This document shows positions 61,899-64,000 of a stretch of 64,000 nt of DNA, one piece after another; position 1 is the stretch's first letter, and every line of letters begins with the position of its first letter. The notes under the pieces were generated by a model that was not told the origin of the DNA, searched no databases, and was given only the letters and a program-made list of their open reading frames with translations. The translations under genes and the position numbers were made by a program. Source of the DNA: G963667145 sp963667145 (GTDB lineage: Bacteria > Cloacimonadota > Cloacimonadia > G963667145); the NCBI GenBank assembly GCA_963667145.1, contig OY762943.1:248001-312000 (forward strand). The letters are read 5' to 3'.

Positions 61899-64000
61899 AT
61901 GAAAAACAAAGTCATTTCTGCTTCTGCTGGCACCGGGAAAACTTATCGTCTTGCTTTGGAATTTTTGGCTACTCTTTTGCAAGATAGAAGCCTCAAGCCC
62001 GAAGAAATATTGGTAATGACTTTCACTGTGAAAGCAACAAGTGAGATTAAACAACGCATACTTGCCTTCCTCAAAAGTTGTCCGCACGACAAAAACCTAC
62101 AAAAAAACTTGGAAAGCATCTGCAATACAAAACTAACAAAAGAAGATTTTTCATATTTGAGTTCATTTGCAGAGTACCTGCTTTTTGATAAGGACAAACT
62201 CAAAGTTTGTACCTTGGACAGCTATTTGCAATCAGTCTTTAACAACTTGATTTCGGGAGAGATAAGCGATGCTCCATTTTCTGTTTCCACCTCCTTATCT
62301 GCAAAAAAAAGAGAAGAAATTTTGGAAAAAATCTTTGCCATCGAAGAATCCCATAAATTTTTTATAGATAGGCAAGACAAAACCTTGGACAAATTCTCAT
62401 CCTTTGTCGATAAACTGTTATCAATAAACTTGCGTGAACACAAATGCAAACCTATTGAATACGAAAAAGAAGTGGATATTCTGAGGCATAATTTGGCAGA
62501 CCTACAATTCGTAGCCAACAGCGTAAGCCCTAAAAATTCTCTTCCTGCAAATAAAATATTTTTGAAGCCTTTCCGAGATTTTTTAGAAAAAAAAATTGGT
62601 TCACCCTCCGATAATTTTGCTGAAGATTTTGCCAAAATTAGCAAAGATGAAAGCTTTTATTTGGAAGCGTATGATAACTTGGGTAACGACATTTGGAGAA
62701 AGTTGCCGTTCTTGAAAAAAATCAAATGTGATAATCCCGAGGCGTTAGAAAATTTAAAAGAAGTTTATTCCGAATTTCAGAACACTTTTAAAAACTTTTT
62801 GTTCAAAACCAAGGTATATGCCGAACACAACCAACTTTTGGACTTAGCTACAAAGGCTCAAGATTACTACAACGAGGAAACTAATCAGAAATTGACTTTC
62901 ACCGATTTTGGAAGAATTTTGCAAGCCTCTTTTTCTGAAAAAACTTTTCTGACAAACGCTGGAACATTAAAAGAAAAGTTTTGGCAATTTCTTGATGTTT
63001 TACCCAAAGTTTTGATGATAGACGAATTTCAAGATACGTCCGTTGAGCAATATCAAAATTTGCTGCCAATAATTAATGTGACAAAAGAGAAAGGTGGGTC
63101 TGTAGTTGTTGTGGGGGATAGCAAGCAAGCTATCTATTCGTGGAGAGGAGGCGAGCAAGCTCTCTTAGGGGAAATTCCCAACATTTTGCCAAACTGCGAA
63201 TCGTTGGTTTTGGATACAAACTATCGAAGCAGTGTCAACGTTGTGAGCTTGGTCAACAATCTTTTTGGTAGAGATTATGGCAAATTATGGGATTTCCAAA
63301 AGGTAAATTCTTCACTCAAAAACAAAGGTTTTGTGAGCTACGAAACGAGAAAAACCAAAACGAAAAAAGAAAAATTAAAAGATTTAATCAATACCTTTGT
63401 GGCAGAAAGCGTAGTTCCAGCCTTGAGTAACAGTGGAATTGATTTGTCTAAATGTGCCATTATTGCCAGAAAAAACAAAGAACTATCTTATTTTGCAGAA
63501 GCTCTAAAAAAAAACGGCATTGACACCTATCAAAAGCAAGCGGACTCACTTTTGGAACATGTAGCAATCAAGCCGTTTATATTATACCTGAAATTCTATG
63601 CCTACAACGATTTGTATTCTCTTTATCATTTTCTAAAAGGTGCTCCATTACATTTTGACGGAACAAAAATTAAGAATATTTTGGAAAATAAAGATTTCTT
63701 AGAAGAATACAGATTGGAAAACTCTGCTAATTTCTTCGCTGATTTTATTAAGAAATTCAATTATTTAGATTATTTTGCCGATGCAAATGACCAAAAAAAC
63801 ATCTTAGCTTTGGCAAAAGTCTTGAGTGGAACAAATAACGGTGTTACAGAAATTTTAGAATATCTTGATGAAAATAGAGACGAATTGAAAAAAGTTGAGG
63901 ATGTCAATAAGAACGCTGTCAACTTGCTTACAATCCATTCCTGTAAGGGATTGGAATTTGACACCGTTTTCTATTTTATGAATTGTTCGGACAGGGGCAA
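61899..64000 (+). CDS. AddA/RecB-like UvrD-family helicase (3' end outside window)
   Basis: Open frame of 700 codons to the window edge. MKNKVISASAGTGKTYRLAL gives Walker A with the SASAGTGKT form of RecB/AddA. Then VMTFTVKATSEI (motif Ia), MIDEFQDTS (motif II), VVGDSKQAIYSWRGGE (motif III), LDTNYRSS (IV) and LLTIHSCKGLEFD (V). A C-terminal nuclease, if present, would be beyond the window. Spacing to polA is 7 nt and no strong Shine-Dalgarno is visible, so it may depend on polA translation. Confidence 0.88.
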   Translation, partial: MKNKVISASAGTGKTYRLALEFLATLLQDRSLKPEEILVMTFTVKATSEIKQRILAFLKSCPHDKNLQKNLESICNTKLTKEDFSYLSSFAEYLLFDKDKLKVCTLDSYLQSVFNNLISGEISDAPFSVSTSLSAKKREEILEKIFAIEESHKFFIDRQDKTLDKFSSFVDKLLSINLREHKCKPIEYEKEVDILRHNLADLQFVANSVSPKNSLPANKIFLKPFRDFLEKKIGSPSDNFAEDFAKISKDESFYLEAYDNLGNDIWRKLPFLKKIKCDNPEALENLKEVYSEFQNTFKNFLFKTKVYAEHNQLLDLATKAQDYYNEETNQKLTFTDFGRILQASFSEKTFLTNAGTLKEKFWQFLDVLPKVLMIDEFQDTSVEQYQNLLPIINVTKEKGGSVVVVGDSKQAIYSWRGGEQALLGEIPNILPNCESLVLDTNYRSSVNVVSLVNNLFGRDYGKLWDFQKVNSSLKNKGFVSYETRKTKTKKEKLKDLINTFVAESVVPALSNSGIDLSKCAIIARKNKELSYFAEALKKNGIDTYQKQADSLLEHVAIKPFILYLKFYAYNDLYSLYHFLKGAPLHFDGTKIKNILENKDFLEEYRLENSANFFADFIKKFNYLDYFADANDQKNILALAKVLSGTNNGVTEILEYLDENRDELKKVEDVNKNAVNLLTIHSCKGLEFDTVFYFMNCSDRG

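Noticed and set aside
1..64000. CRISPR arrays, transposases, integrases, toxin-antitoxin or defence genes
   Set aside because: No direct repeat arrays and no matching protein families were seen anywhere in the window.

Overview
The window is AT-rich bacterial chromosomal sequence with short intergenic gaps and mostly vertically typical housekeeping genes. I see no insertion sequence, phage, plasmid, CRISPR or rRNA. Several features indicate a Gram-negative cell envelope: kdsA (Kdo synthesis), rseP, an sppA, two porin-like beta-barrels with signal peptides and a C-terminal Phe, a PorT-like barrel and an OMPLA-like barrel. The metabolic set suggests an anaerobic amino-acid fermenter: two glutamate dehydrogenases, a branched-chain aminotransferase, a Na+-pumping biotin decarboxylase (oadG-oadA-oadB), a phosphate butyryltransferase, the NADH sensor Rex and a molybdenum hydroxylase. 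A 31-residue AURKAIP1/bS22-like ribosomal protein gene beside HU fits the Fibrobacteres-Chlorobi-Bacteroidetes side of the tree. My best guess is Candidatus Cloacimonadota or a relative, inferred from gene content only.

Layout. 1-7.1 kb: 3' part of a UDP-glucose dehydrogenase gene, then a minus-strand block (birA, mnmG, a RarD-type transporter, a YkgJ cysteine-cluster protein, two half-size FUSC membrane proteins). 7.1-11.3 kb: minus-strand xdh operon, in which the Mo and FAD subunits are fused, followed by a [2Fe-2S] subunit and a nitroreductase. 11.4-16.9 kb: a plus-strand barrel protein, then minus-strand sppA / OMPLA-like / hisS and rex. 16.9-22.9 kb: tandem paralogous porins and tandem paralogous glutamate dehydrogenases, all minus. 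23.1-27.9 kb: plus-strand PPC protein, pgi/pmi, rseP, obg, dprA. 27.9-31.3 kb: minus-strand aroK, metK and a DEAD-box helicase. 31.5-45.2 kb, plus strand: hisF-kdsA-hslO, ilvE-LysM lipoprotein, two tRNAs, groEL (no groES), ddl-DUF554, oadGAB, ptb, HU-bS22-like, DUF3108. 45.2-64 kb: long tightly packed plus-strand chains: queA-dinG-like-truA, thrB, DUF1232, TPR, rdgB, zinc ribbon, phosphohexomutase, MlaF-like ATPase, two unknown genes, a divergent PGK, a DPM1-like glycosyltransferase, a CorC/CNNM protein, polA, and an AddA/RecB-like helicase cut by the window end.

How genes work together. BirA would biotinylate the EAMKMEN lysine of OadA, which with OadB/OadG makes a sodium pump. GDH, IlvE and Ptb fit amino-acid oxidation with acyl-CoA to acyl-phosphate conversion, and Rex is a plausible redox regulator of such pathways. 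Many genes overlap by 1, 4, 8 or 11 nt, indicating translational coupling.

The most interesting non-genic signal is a recurring promoter-like arrangement: TTGAC about 21-22 nt before a TACGTA-like box (25-26 nt before a TA-rich hexamer). It precedes about a dozen genes on both strands and is spaced unlike the standard 17-nt promoter. Other points of interest: an in-frame internal ribosome-binding site at the exact start of the OadA biotin domain, a hairpin burying the RBS of the DUF3108 gene, a PGK homologue lacking several active-site residues, an orphan MlaF-like ATPase beside two unknown genes, and an OMPLA-like HxSNG barrel. I found no clear-cut new defence or mobile system.
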